This document shows, in pieces, positions 41,719-51,343 of a stretch of DNA of 64,000 bases. Below the pieces are notes generated by a model. That model searched no databases. It worked only from the letters and a program-made list of their open reading frames with translations, and was not told where the DNA came from. The position numbers were made by a program, and so were the translations under genes. Position 1 is the stretch's first letter; the number at the start of each line of letters is the position of its first letter. This DNA is from a virus: positions 62,001-126,000 of IMG/VR virus record IMGVR_UViG_3300037010_003311; one strand, given 5' to 3'.

Positions 41719-44700
41719 TTAAAGTCCTTTAAAGCAAAGCTTTTGCATTAAGTACTGTTCATTCAAATTAGTTACCGGTAAAATTTTACTATCCATAATA
41801 AAATTACCAAGTAAAACTGGGAAAAAGTAAGAGAACTGTTTAGTCTCAAAATCGAACTCGGAAAGCATTGAAACGAAACTAAATATGAACTCATTTTCTA
41901 AAGTGTTTGACCAAAGCATATTGACGCTAGTTTGATTTTCATCTGTTGCAAACAACGTCAATTTATTTAAAAATTTATCATATTCAATTATTATATTGTA
42001 CCAAGTATCTATATTTAATATCATACTATGTTTTATAACTTGTTTCTTATTTGCTAATTCAAAAACAAGTTTTGAATCCTCTTGATTATAATACAAGTTG
42101 TTAAAATTTATGGTATCCGAAATAAGAGCTAATCGTGATGGCGTCTGTACGACATTACTAGCTATTGGTTTTATCCAAAACGACATTGTAAAGGTTGCTC
42201 GTTTTAAACTATCTTGGCAGAAAAAGTTAGTTATAAAACACTCTTTAATAGCACTTTTATAACTATTATTTATAACGGTTAAATTATTAGTCATTGAAGT
42301 AGCTGCAATATTTTTATTAAAAATATAATATGGGATACTTGTAGTTTGATGATCACGAACGTAATTATTTTCTATCCAACTTTTAACTTCTTGTGTAAGA
42401 GTTAGATTCTTGAAATCCTGTATCGGTAATTCACTATCTGAATAAAAATTATTAGAAATGTTTAATTCAAAATCTATGAATATCTCGGTCTTTGGTCTAA
42501 AATTCATCATCGAGAATTTAAAATAAACGTCTGGATTTATAACACTATTTGTAATACCTAGATCAAAAATTGTGCCACAAAACGTTTGATTCTTTAATAC
42601 TGGATTAGTAACTCTACCAAATCTAGATGGGAACAATATTGTACCATTGCTTAATTTTATGAGTTCAGCTTTAACTTTATTTTCATTAATTAAGGTAAAT
42701 GTATATTTTAACCCATCAAAAGTAATACTCATAAAGTAAAGAGTATTTGCTTTAATTGGCATCGGTATATTATTGGCATCCTGGATATTTAAAACGTTAG
42801 TTAAAAAAGTAAAGTTTGATATATTTATCATCGGCTGATAAATAGTATTACCACTCGCATCTTTAGATGAAGTTTCAACTATTTGAACAACTATTGTTTT
42901 TTCACTATTCAATTCTAAAAGTGGTAAACCATAAGTAGTGGTTTTTGTAGTAGTATTTACTAAACTATTGTATAAACTGGTATCAGTATTTTGAGTCCTT
43001 GCTATCTCCCAATCGGCTTTATCTTGTAACTGAGTAGTAAAACCTTTTAATAATGGAGTAATAATATCATTTATTACCGCAGCATTATTATCTAAAGTTT
43101 GTTTAGTATCAATTGGAAACGAACATGTATTATTTTGCCAGTTTTGAACAGCGTTAGCTTCTCTCGCAGCAATCTGCTCGGCAGTTGGGGCATATTGGGA
43201 TAATAAATCTTTTATACTATCAGCATGTTTCTTCAAAGCCTTTTCACATAGTTCCAAAATAGTATCACTATCAAGATAATTAAGTTTAGTATCAGGTAAT
43301 TGTGGAATATGGTAAATATCTTCGAAATCTCTATACCCAATCTCTATGTATGGGTAACGATTGAATAAAACATTTGGATCATACGTTGGTTTATTTATAT
43401 AGTTATCCATCGTATTCGAACCAGCTGGTAATAAATCAATTAATAAAATAACACTAACTTCATCATATTTATAATCATTGACTACATATATATCAGGATT
43501 AAGATCAAATATTTTTTGAACTTTAACTTTGATTGGGATATTATACTTTGGTGTTTCTGTTCCAAGATCTATTAATCTTATATCTAAACCATTTAAATCC
43601 GATACAAAAGTAACATACTTACTATTTATAGTACTATTTACTAATTCGGCACTAACTAGTTTTAAGCTAGAGTAACCACAATTTGCAACTCGGGTATCAG
43701 ATATAACTTCAGTTGGTGTACATTCTTTAGCTTTTTTATTATATTGAGCAGTTATATTAGTATTAGCCGCAGCAACTGAAGCCATGATTCCAGATATATC
43801 TAGATTATCGTATGGTAAGCTAATAGAGTCCAAAGGTATTTTTAGCTGCTCAACCATAATACTTTTGATTGCATTATCATGTGCTGGTATGGATTCAGAA
43901 AGTATTTGATTTTCTAAATTATTTAATCGAGTTTCATCAACTTGGAAAGAAAAATATATACTCCAGGTATTTGGTATAGTACCAGTAATTATATCAAAGG
44001 TTGGTAAATTATTAGTATCTATAATAGTAGAACAATCGAATTTTAATGTTGGAATATTTCGGAATTCATATTGTTCACCCGGTATAACATTATTAATTAC
44101 AAAATGATTTGCATTAGTACTATTTGTATCAATTGGAGTTACTTCACCAGAATTGTTAGGGTATGGATTAATTGGTGGATTAACTTGTGTATCTGGTACT
44201 TTTCCATTGGATGCAGCAAAGTTATTGGCTGTTATATTATAGTCGGTTATAGACTTTATAATCTCAGTATTGGTTTTAGGACCGATTGGTATAGTACTTG
44301 TCGTACCGCTTGATTTGGTTTCATCTAAATTACTACAAAATACTGGATCATTTGCATAATTCAAATAACCCTGTAATGAATCAATTAGTGAATTGGTTCG
44401 GTTTTTAATCTCGTTAAGGTTTTCAGATATAGCGAGTATATCCGCAGCACATTGTAACTTAGCTTTAATGAACCGGATTATATAGATCATATCTTTAGTT
44501 AATAAAGCATTAACTAACATCATAACTATTCTATCGAATATAACTTTAATAGCATCAATAATTAGATTCACTACATATTGTATTAGTGTACAGATAATGC
44601 TACAATCACAAGGTGGATTATCTTTACTCAATAGTGTTACCGACCGAGTATTAAATTTTAATAACTTTTGCCATGCTTCTATATCTGATTTATGTGATTC

Positions 44701-46611
44701 GCCAGTATCGAATAAGTTTTTAAATTGTGCTGGAAAAGGAATTCCAATTTCCTCGAATTTATCGGTATTATCTATCCAATATTGTGGATCTTGTAAAGTT
44801 AAAAGGTCGTCGATAATATAGATATTATTTTTAAGAAGAGTTAATTGTTCCCAACCAGCAGATCTTAGCCTAGTTAGGTACTCTATTTTTTTAGATTTTA
44901 GTTGTTGTACTAAAGCTGATACAAATAATGCTAACTCAGTATCAACACTAATTGCTAACTGAGTACTATATTTTGATTTCTGTAGAATACTATCTCCTAG
45001 TAATATAGCTTTGGTTAAAGTATCAGCATTATCTATTTCATTGAAGTATTCCCCAGCTGTAGTACCATTTTGGAATTTGTAATCATTCGCTAGCCCAACT
45101 ATTGGGGTAGTTCTGAATCCAGCATCCCAAGTTAAAGTTGGATGCCCTGGAAATTTTGTATCTAGATTTGTACGATTAATTAAAATGTATTTATTATTTT
45201 TATAATTTGAAGACTCACTGAATGGTAATCGGCCAAATAATTTATCACTAGCATCATTACTATTACTAATTGTTACGAATTCTGGAATTGGTATAAATAA
45301 ATTAAATACCGAAAATAAACAGCCACAGGAATTATCTAACTTATCCCCGATCAAGACATCAGTCATTAATAGACAATCTCGGTATTGGTTGATATTCTTT
45401 TGATTCTCAATCTTAGTCTCATTTAATTTTGCGGCTTCTACTAAAGCTAAACTTTTTTTAGCAGACTCTAACTCATCGTTTGAATTATCAAAATCAATTT
45501 GTAGTTTTTTACTGGTATCTTGATTTACAACTATAGCGTGATTTGTGCGGTCGATTTGAGTTCTTAAATCTTCCATATTAGACCGAGTATTTTCTATAAC
45601 CTTTTTTTGGTCGGTAGTGGGTGATGCAATATTATTTAAATCCTCATATATTAGTGAAGTTTTAATATATTGATTAGTATAATTGGCTAAATTATTTACT
45701 AATTTATCATATAATCTACTATTAATTAATAATCTGTCAAATTTCAAAAAAATATCTTCTTCTATAGCACTTATATTATTTTTTAATTTTTCTATACTAT
45801 CATCATTACTTGTGGTACTATTAGCTAATATTGTTCGATTCGACTCAATTATTGCAGCTCGTAGCCGAATATCATTATTTATATTGCTAACCACATCCGA
45901 AACAACTAGCTCATCCCTATTTTTACCAACACAATGTTTAAGTTTATGATCAACTTCTTTTAACGGATCAATTAATATATTTAGATAATCACCATTAAGT
46001 ATAGTGTTACTAATGTAATCGACTTCGGATATAAAGTTATAAACTGGTTTCATGAAATCTACTCCACCAGCTTTTAACCAAGGATTACCAGGTACCGGTC
46101 GAATTATACAAATTAGATTCTTGGTTACTTCATTAGCTTGGATCAAACCAGAAGCCACATCAATCATAATTGGTAATAAACCACTTGTTTTTCTGGAATT
46201 ATCAAATTGCTTTGGATGATTAACTTTATCTCCGCTATCACCAATAACCCACAGGAAGAGTGGTAGTATGCTTGAGTTATACATTTCTGCTAACTCACAA
46301 CACTTTAGATCTTCTATAATTTTAATAAAAGAATCATTGATACTAGAGATATATCCGGCACCAGTATTAATTTTATTAAAAAGATTATAATTTAATGGAG
46401 ACTTCTGGAAAAAATCATTAAAGAAATCAAAGTTTATAACATATGACCCAAAAGTAATGTTACAACTATTAATTGGGGTGCTAATAGTTGCTGAACCGGA
46501 CAGTGAAGTTTTTAAAGAAGCTATATACTCCTGACCACCTGGATATATATTAGATTGAGTATTTAATTGCGTGGAAAATGAACCATTATTGGTAATTCCA
46601 TTTAATCCCAT
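41719..46611 (-). CDS. Giant baseplate/tail structural protein with LamG-like domain, 1630 aa
   Basis: The N-terminal 250 residues are globular. Residues about 270-400 form a coiled coil (SIEKLKNNISAIEEDIFLKF). A hydrophobic helical stretch (IICTLIQYVVNLIIDAIKVI) occurs near 680. The last 150 residues (FTMSFWIKP, then KLVFELANKK, NIDTWYNIIIEYD, LTLFATDENQ) match the LamG/concanavalin-A jelly roll, often sugar-binding. It lies between spike and PAAR genes, so a baseplate or host-contact role is likely. It is too large to be a simple hub protein and no T4 counterpart is evident. Confidence 0.6.
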   Translation of the reverse strand: MGLNGITNNGSFSTQLNTQSNIYPGGQEYIASLKTSLSGSATISTPINSCNITFGSYVINFDFFNDFFQKSPLNYNLFNKINTGAGYISSINDSFIKIIEDLKCCELAEMYNSSILPLFLWVIGDSGDKVNHPKQFDNSRKTSGLLPIMIDVASGLIQANEVTKNLICIIRPVPGNPWLKAGGVDFMKPVYNFISEVDYISNTILNGDYLNILIDPLKEVDHKLKHCVGKNRDELVVSDVVSNINNDIRLRAAIIESNRTILANSTTSNDDSIEKLKNNISAIEEDIFLKFDRLLINSRLYDKLVNNLANYTNQYIKTSLIYEDLNNIASPTTDQKKVIENTRSNMEDLRTQIDRTNHAIVVNQDTSKKLQIDFDNSNDELESAKKSLALVEAAKLNETKIENQKNINQYRDCLLMTDVLIGDKLDNSCGCLFSVFNLFIPIPEFVTISNSNDASDKLFGRLPFSESSNYKNNKYILINRTNLDTKFPGHPTLTWDAGFRTTPIVGLANDYKFQNGTTAGEYFNEIDNADTLTKAILLGDSILQKSKYSTQLAISVDTELALFVSALVQQLKSKKIEYLTRLRSAGWEQLTLLKNNIYIIDDLLTLQDPQYWIDNTDKFEEIGIPFPAQFKNLFDTGESHKSDIEAWQKLLKFNTRSVTLLSKDNPPCDCSIICTLIQYVVNLIIDAIKVIFDRIVMMLVNALLTKDMIYIIRFIKAKLQCAADILAISENLNEIKNRTNSLIDSLQGYLNYANDPVFCSNLDETKSSGTTSTIPIGPKTNTEIIKSITDYNITANNFAASNGKVPDTQVNPPINPYPNNSGEVTPIDTNSTNANHFVINNVIPGEQYEFRNIPTLKFDCSTIIDTNNLPTFDIITGTIPNTWSIYFSFQVDETRLNNLENQILSESIPAHDNAIKSIMVEQLKIPLDSISLPYDNLDISGIMASVAAANTNITAQYNKKAKECTPTEVISDTRVANCGYSSLKLVSAELVNSTINSKYVTFVSDLNGLDIRLIDLGTETPKYNIPIKVKVQKIFDLNPDIYVVNDYKYDEVSVILLIDLLPAGSNTMDNYINKPTYDPNVLFNRYPYIEIGYRDFEDIYHIPQLPDTKLNYLDSDTILELCEKALKKHADSIKDLLSQYAPTAEQIAAREANAVQNWQNNTCSFPIDTKQTLDNNAAVINDIITPLLKGFTTQLQDKADWEIARTQNTDTSLYNSLVNTTTKTTTYGLPLLELNSEKTIVVQIVETSSKDASGNTIYQPMINISNFTFLTNVLNIQDANNIPMPIKANTLYFMSITFDGLKYTFTLINENKVKAELIKLSNGTILFPSRFGRVTNPVLKNQTFCGTIFDLGITNSVINPDVYFKFSMMNFRPKTEIFIDFELNISNNFYSDSELPIQDFKNLTLTQEVKSWIENNYVRDHQTTSIPYYIFNKNIAATSMTNNLTVINNSYKSAIKECFITNFFCQDSLKRATFTMSFWIKPIASNVVQTPSRLALISDTINFNNLYYNQEDSKLVFELANKKQVIKHSMILNIDTWYNIIIEYDKFLNKLTLFATDENQTSVNMLWSNTLENEFIFSFVSMLSEFDFETKQFSYFFPVLLGNFIMDSKILPVTNLNEQYLMQKLCFKGL

Positions 46612-46636
46612 AATATTCCTTTAAATTTTATTTAAC

Positions 46637-47986
46637 TTATATAGTTATTGGTGTTGGTAGTGGAGGTAGAGTTACATTATTTCCGGCAACATTATATCCA
46701 TTAATATAACTTACTGACATATTTGCGCCATCTAATGTAATTGGTACTAGAGTTGGTAAAGAAATTAAATTATTAGCTGGATTAGCTGAACCAGTTAACG
46801 AACCATTTAAAATATTAGCAATTGAACCAGATACTGGATCGTTGGTACCCATTGCCGTAACCATGCTTGCTGCGGCAAGCTCCGTAGAAAGTGATAAACC
46901 TTTTTGAGTAAGGTTCATACTAGTTGCACTAGAACGTGCAAATTGCATATTAGATAGTATAACACCATCTTGTAATGTAGTAGCACTATTATTAACCGTT
47001 AATGGAGCATCGTTAGTTATAACACCAGATGTATTAGTATAATTCAGACTACTCATATAAAGATTAGCTAAAGCAGTAGTTTCCACCATAAGACTACTAA
47101 GACTTAATTTTAATAAAGCGTCTATTTTAATATGCCCACCTTTAATGTAAGTTTCTAGCATACTATCAATAGAAACAACATTACCGGTAAGATTCAGCAT
47201 TTGTGCACCAGATATTTTGGTATTAGTACTATATACATCTACCGTTTCTATTCCAGTAAGATAAGTATTGTTGCCAATAAGATTTAAATTTTTAGTGCTA
47301 TTTAAAGTGATATCACCGTTTGAACCATATTTAATACCATTTTCAGTTATTTGGATATAGGAAGCACTTTTAGTTCCAGCACTTAATATTATACCACTAG
47401 CATCCATACGAATGAAGTTATCTAGGTATTTAAAAATCATACCAGAATCTGATATCTCAGCTATACATTCATCAGTAATACCATCAGTTCCACCATTTTT
47501 TAATTCCCCTACATGAAGAACTATTTTATCAGAATCAAGTAATACATTGGTCTTACCACCAGCATTCATCATATGAATAATTTCGCGATTATCATCTATA
47601 TAAATATACGAATTGTTTACTGACTTACAAAGCAAATAAAAATCATTTTTTAATTTATCATTTAATGGTAATAAACCCTGGGCATTTAAAATTTTAGATA
47701 CATAACCATCTGATATATCGGTAGTACGAAATATTACTTCAACTATCATTCCAATAGCTAATGGGAAATATGAACCAGCAGACCGCTTTGCACTAGCTTG
47801 TGAGGCATGCTGTCTTGGATCTATCCATCTGGAAAAATTATTACCAGCTATTTCATTAGTTGCCCAAAAAATATTTTTTTGACCAGGCGAAGAAAGACTT
47901 CTTATATAAATTGGAAATTTATTATGCTTTTCTAAATCTATTCCATCAAGTACTATACCAATATATGGTTTGCCTTTTTCAATCAT
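46637..47986 (-). CDS. gp5/gpV-like baseplate spike protein, 449 aa
   Basis: The first 110 residues (GIVLDGIDLEKHNKFPIYI, then AGSYFPLAIGMIVEVIF) resemble the OB-fold of contractile-tail spikes. From about 130 a long run of short beta segments (NGDITLNSTKNLNLIG and similar) predicts an intertwined beta-helix. A low-complexity LPTLVPITL...LPPLPTPITI end follows. A PAAR tip is encoded one gene later. It starts downstream of the terminator-like hairpin at 48035-48074. Confidence 0.55.
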   Translation of the reverse strand: MIEKGKPYIGIVLDGIDLEKHNKFPIYIRSLSSPGQKNIFWATNEIAGNNFSRWIDPRQHASQASAKRSAGSYFPLAIGMIVEVIFRTTDISDGYVSKILNAQGLLPLNDKLKNDFYLLCKSVNNSYIYIDDNREIIHMMNAGGKTNVLLDSDKIVLHVGELKNGGTDGITDECIAEISDSGMIFKYLDNFIRMDASGIILSAGTKSASYIQITENGIKYGSNGDITLNSTKNLNLIGNNTYLTGIETVDVYSTNTKISGAQMLNLTGNVVSIDSMLETYIKGGHIKIDALLKLSLSSLMVETTALANLYMSSLNYTNTSGVITNDAPLTVNNSATTLQDGVILSNMQFARSSATSMNLTQKGLSLSTELAAASMVTAMGTNDPVSGSIANILNGSLTGSANPANNLISLPTLVPITLDGANMSVSYINGYNVAGNNVTLPPLPTPITI

Positions 47987-48034
47987 TATTGTTTCCTCTT
48001 CCTGTAAATTAATACCGGTTACTTATAACCTATT

Positions 48035-48074
48035 TGTTTTTCGACGACAGGAAAACGGTCGAAAACCGACCGTT
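48035..48074 (-). terminator. Stem-loop with TTTCCTGTCGTCGAAAAA tail
   Basis: On the minus strand AACGGTCG pairs with CGACCGTT around GTTTT, immediately at the stop of the preceding gene. Then TTCCTGTCGTCGAAAAAC follows. Same element as at 1607, 36431, 58477 and 59931. Confidence 0.55.
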
Positions 48075-49503
48075 AACATATTAGCTTTTGCATATTTTTT
48101 ATACTAGCTTGGATCTGAGAATAATAAGTATCTAACCCAATTAATTCTCTATTGAATTCATCATTTATAAAATTATTAGGATTCAATTTATTAATGATTT
48201 CATCAGTTAAGATTTTGCATATCTCATCTACTGATTCTGGATCATCAATTAATTCCTTCAGCCTAACAGAAAGTTGTTGATTAACTATATCTTGTGTAAA
48301 TAGTTTTAAGGATTGATTACCTTTTTTAGTATAAAGATTATTTATTCTAAAAAGATTTACTAAAGGTTCTTCGCTATTATTAGTAGCTTTTAAAAACTTA
48401 CCATAATAGTGCATATAGTCGAGTATTGGGATCTTATTGTCATAAGTATGTAGGAAGTCATAATAATTTATATCGAAGAAATTATTACTGTATTCATCCA
48501 TTAAAAACTCATATCCATCTTTTAAGAATCTTTTATTCTCCATACAATAAGTTAGCATCATTGCATCCATAACCATTTGATTAGTATTAGATGAATAACT
48601 ATTTAAATCCTGAGCAAAGTTTTCCTCAAAGAGGGAATCTAGTTGTTTAAAATAACCAGCTTTAACCTTTGAAAGCTTCGCTCCATAAAAACTAAATAAG
48701 TTAGTATGAATTAATCCAGTATATGTTGCAAAAATTGCTCGGAGATAGATTGGATTCATATTTTTAATAGCAGTAAATGCTAAATATTTTAAAACTTTTT
48801 CAATGATTGTTTCTGTGGTAATCATAAGAATATTATAATAGAAAGATCCAATTTTGGTTCTGGCATTATATTTAATTAGGTTTTGTTCTATCATTGATTG
48901 GAGCGTTAAAACGAAAAATGAAAGCTGTTCATATTTTCCGAGCACTTGGATTAATTCATATCTAAATAGTTCAATTGGCATTTTATAACCACGAACATTT
49001 TTAATACTATGCTTTTCGAGAAATGCTTTTGCGCGAATTTCAAGATTTTTTATTAGATAGTGAAATGCAATAAGATCAATCTTATTAATAGATTTCCCCT
49101 CAAACATTGTGAACTGAATATCCGAATTTATATTATTAAGAATTTCGATATTGATATTATAAGAGGCTTCATCTTCGAAATCAGATATAGGTCTAGCTAA
49201 TTCAGCTTCTATACCACCAAGAATGCGTTCCCTGGAGACTTCAAGTATCTCTCTATATAATTCATCATTGAATAATACTTCGTGATGCTTTTCATGTCTT
49301 TTAAGATTTTTGAGCATATGCTCTTCGTTTAGAACATCATCTAAACGTTTATTTATAAAAAATTCAATTTCGACATCTATATTGTATTTATTGAGAAACT
49401 TTTTTACTTCGGCTTCTACTACTTTAGTGTCAACATTGATTTTATGTTCTCGTTTATCACCAATTACTTTACCTTCCGGTAACTCTTTTTTTCTTTTTGC
49501 CAT
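48073..49503 (-). CDS. Hypothetical protein, 476 aa
   Basis: A largely helical protein with a basic start (MAKRKKELPEG), many Tyr/Phe residues and no enzyme motif. It lies between the phosphoribosyltransferase and spike genes and could belong to either the virion or nucleotide group. Its end is marked by the recurrent terminator-like hairpin. Confidence 0.5.
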   Translation of the reverse strand: MAKRKKELPEGKVIGDKREHKINVDTKVVEAEVKKFLNKYNIDVEIEFFINKRLDDVLNEEHMLKNLKRHEKHHEVLFNDELYREILEVSRERILGGIEAELARPISDFEDEASYNINIEILNNINSDIQFTMFEGKSINKIDLIAFHYLIKNLEIRAKAFLEKHSIKNVRGYKMPIELFRYELIQVLGKYEQLSFFVLTLQSMIEQNLIKYNARTKIGSFYYNILMITTETIIEKVLKYLAFTAIKNMNPIYLRAIFATYTGLIHTNLFSFYGAKLSKVKAGYFKQLDSLFEENFAQDLNSYSSNTNQMVMDAMMLTYCMENKRFLKDGYEFLMDEYSNNFFDINYYDFLHTYDNKIPILDYMHYYGKFLKATNNSEEPLVNLFRINNLYTKKGNQSLKLFTQDIVNQQLSVRLKELIDDPESVDEICKILTDEIINKLNPNNFINDEFNRELIGLDTYYSQIQASIKNMQKLIC

Positions 49504-49530
49504 ATTTACCCAATTAACATATCAAGGTGA

Positions 49531-50241
49531 TTAAGCCTTGATATTTGAAATATTATCTATTGATTTCATTTTTACTTTACTATTGATTGGTACCACCACT
49601 TCTGGTTTAGCTAAACTCTCGACCGTAAAGTAATTTGGATTATTATCTTCCGATCTTTTTTCAAGATATTTTACTTCTAGTTTTCCAGAAGGATTCTCCA
49701 CACAGGTAGTGGTTTTCATATACTCTTGATACTCTTCATCCCAAGGGAATATAAGCCAATTATCATCAGATATGGTTTCAGATGAATAAAAAGTACCATT
49801 TAAAAAATCTGGTTCCCATGCCATTCCAGTCGGCTTATAAAAAACGGTATATGTATCAATTATTATCGTTTCTTTTAATACAGTTTTTAGATATTCGACT
49901 ACAGCTGTCAGAGTTGCACCAGTATCATAAATATCATCAACTACTAGAATTCGTCTAACATTATTTAATCTACTAATGTTTGATTTATCGAGATTTTGTA
50001 CAGTTACCTTATCCTTTACGCTATTCGTTTTCGGATTAAATAATTCAGCGTTTATTGGTATAAGCTTATTTATTTTCATTTTATATGAAATTAAAGTAGC
50101 TGGAATATTACCACCTCTTTGTATCGGTATGATATAATCATATTCAAATGCTGCATCAGAGCATTGTGTAATAAAATTATCAACATGCTCTATTATATCA
50201 CCAAATGAAATTATCGTTTTATCGTCTACGGCCCAACTCAT
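49531..50241 (-). CDS. Phosphoribosyltransferase (type I PRTase)
   Basis: ILVVDDIYDTGATL (about 98-111) is the PRPP-binding loop of type I phosphoribosyltransferases. IIPIQRGGNIPATLIS (about 37-52) is the upstream PPi loop region. By context with ribonucleotide reductase it probably salvages a purine base (Gpt/Hpt-like) for the nucleotide pool; substrate cannot be read from the sequence. The C-terminal 70 residues after WLIFPWDEEYQ extend the usual domain. Confidence 0.75.
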   Translation of the reverse strand: MSWAVDDKTIISFGDIIEHVDNFITQCSDAAFEYDYIIPIQRGGNIPATLISYKMKINKLIPINAELFNPKTNSVKDKVTVQNLDKSNISRLNNVRRILVVDDIYDTGATLTAVVEYLKTVLKETIIIDTYTVFYKPTGMAWEPDFLNGTFYSSETISDDNWLIFPWDEEYQEYMKTTTCVENPSGKLEVKYLEKRSEDNNPNYFTVESLAKPEVVVPINSKVKMKSIDNISNIKA

Positions 50242-50252
50242 AAATATCCTTT

Positions 50253-51332
50253 TTAAATATCGTTAAAACCCTTAAGAGCACTAACGTTTTTATAATTAAT
50301 TGAAGTAACTTCAAAATTATTTGAACGGTTACTTGATTCAGATTCAACTCCAGCAATCATCTCTAGGTGCTGGTATGGATTCTTTTCTATTTTTGGAAAT
50401 AAAGCTTTTTCTTTAATATCTTTCAATCTACGATTTCCGAGATAATATGAATAATCTTCAATACTTTGATCAGTTATACCAAGTATTCTATTATCCATGA
50501 TCGCTTTAGAAAAATCGATTTCCCATTGTACAGCTTCTTTAAACATCTGTATAGCTGTTGGTTGAAACAGTCCCCAGATATCTGGGTTCTCTTTTTTGAT
50601 CTCTAAAATAATATTTTTAAAGATATTACAATGTTGAATTTCATCTCTTTGAATATAACGAATCTGTGTATCGGTTGCTACCATTAAACCACGAGAATTA
50701 AGATTGTGGAAGAATTGGAATCCATTATAAAAGTAAATTCCTTCGAGTAGATAGTTTGCAACTATTGCACGCAATAGATTCATAATCGTTGGATTATCAA
50801 TCAATTCCTGATATATACCAGCGATATGAATAATGCGCGTCATTAAGACTTCATGTTTTTTCCAGTAATAAACAATATCTTCCGCTTCTTTTCTAGTAAA
50901 TATACTACTAAGAAGCCAACCATATGATTTACTATGAATTGCTTCATCAAAGGTTTGTCTAGCTAATACATATACAATATCTGGAGCAGTTATAAAGTTT
51001 GAAATATTACCAAGATTGTTTGTTTGAAGACTATCTAAGAATACTAGAAAAGAGACAATAATTTTATAAGATTCCTGCTCTTCTGTTGAAAGCTTATGAA
51101 AATTAAGTTTATCATCACCCATTGGTACTTTATGTGGTAACCAACCATTTTTATAAATTACATCAAATATATCATGTGCCCATTGGTACTTAATATAATT
51201 TAGATTTAATAGATTGGTGGTGATACCACCAATCACCCGAATGTCATCATCTGATACATTTGGATTAAATAATAGTTTTGATTTTATTGGAGCTTGTAGT
51301 TTGTTGGATGTCCATAGGTCGTTTTTTAGCAT
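50253..51332 (-). CDS. nrdB: Class Ia ribonucleotide reductase small subunit NrdB
   Basis: Di-iron ligands are in order: Asp in FLVFLDSLQT, E and H in FDEAIHSKSYGW, E in LLEGIYFY, and E and H in RDEIQHCNIF. The Tyr of HSKSY is at the place of the radical tyrosine Y122 of E. coli (HSRSY). It starts 11 nt after nrdA ends, forming an operon. The enzyme reduces NDPs to dNDPs for phage DNA synthesis. Confidence 0.88.
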   Translation of the reverse strand: MLKNDLWTSNKLQAPIKSKLLFNPNVSDDDIRVIGGITTNLLNLNYIKYQWAHDIFDVIYKNGWLPHKVPMGDDKLNFHKLSTEEQESYKIIVSFLVFLDSLQTNNLGNISNFITAPDIVYVLARQTFDEAIHSKSYGWLLSSIFTRKEAEDIVYYWKKHEVLMTRIIHIAGIYQELIDNPTIMNLLRAIVANYLLEGIYFYNGFQFFHNLNSRGLMVATDTQIRYIQRDEIQHCNIFKNIILEIKKENPDIWGLFQPTAIQMFKEAVQWEIDFSKAIMDNRILGITDQSIEDYSYYLGNRRLKDIKEKALFPKIEKNPYQHLEMIAGVESESSNRSNNFEVTSINYKNVSALKGFNDI

Positions 51333-51343
51333 TTATTCCCTTT

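Noticed and set aside
41461-41751. A 96-codon rightward frame opposite the PAAR gene.
   Set aside because: It is antisense to a well-supported PAAR protein, is a low-complexity mirror of it, and has no ribosome binding site.
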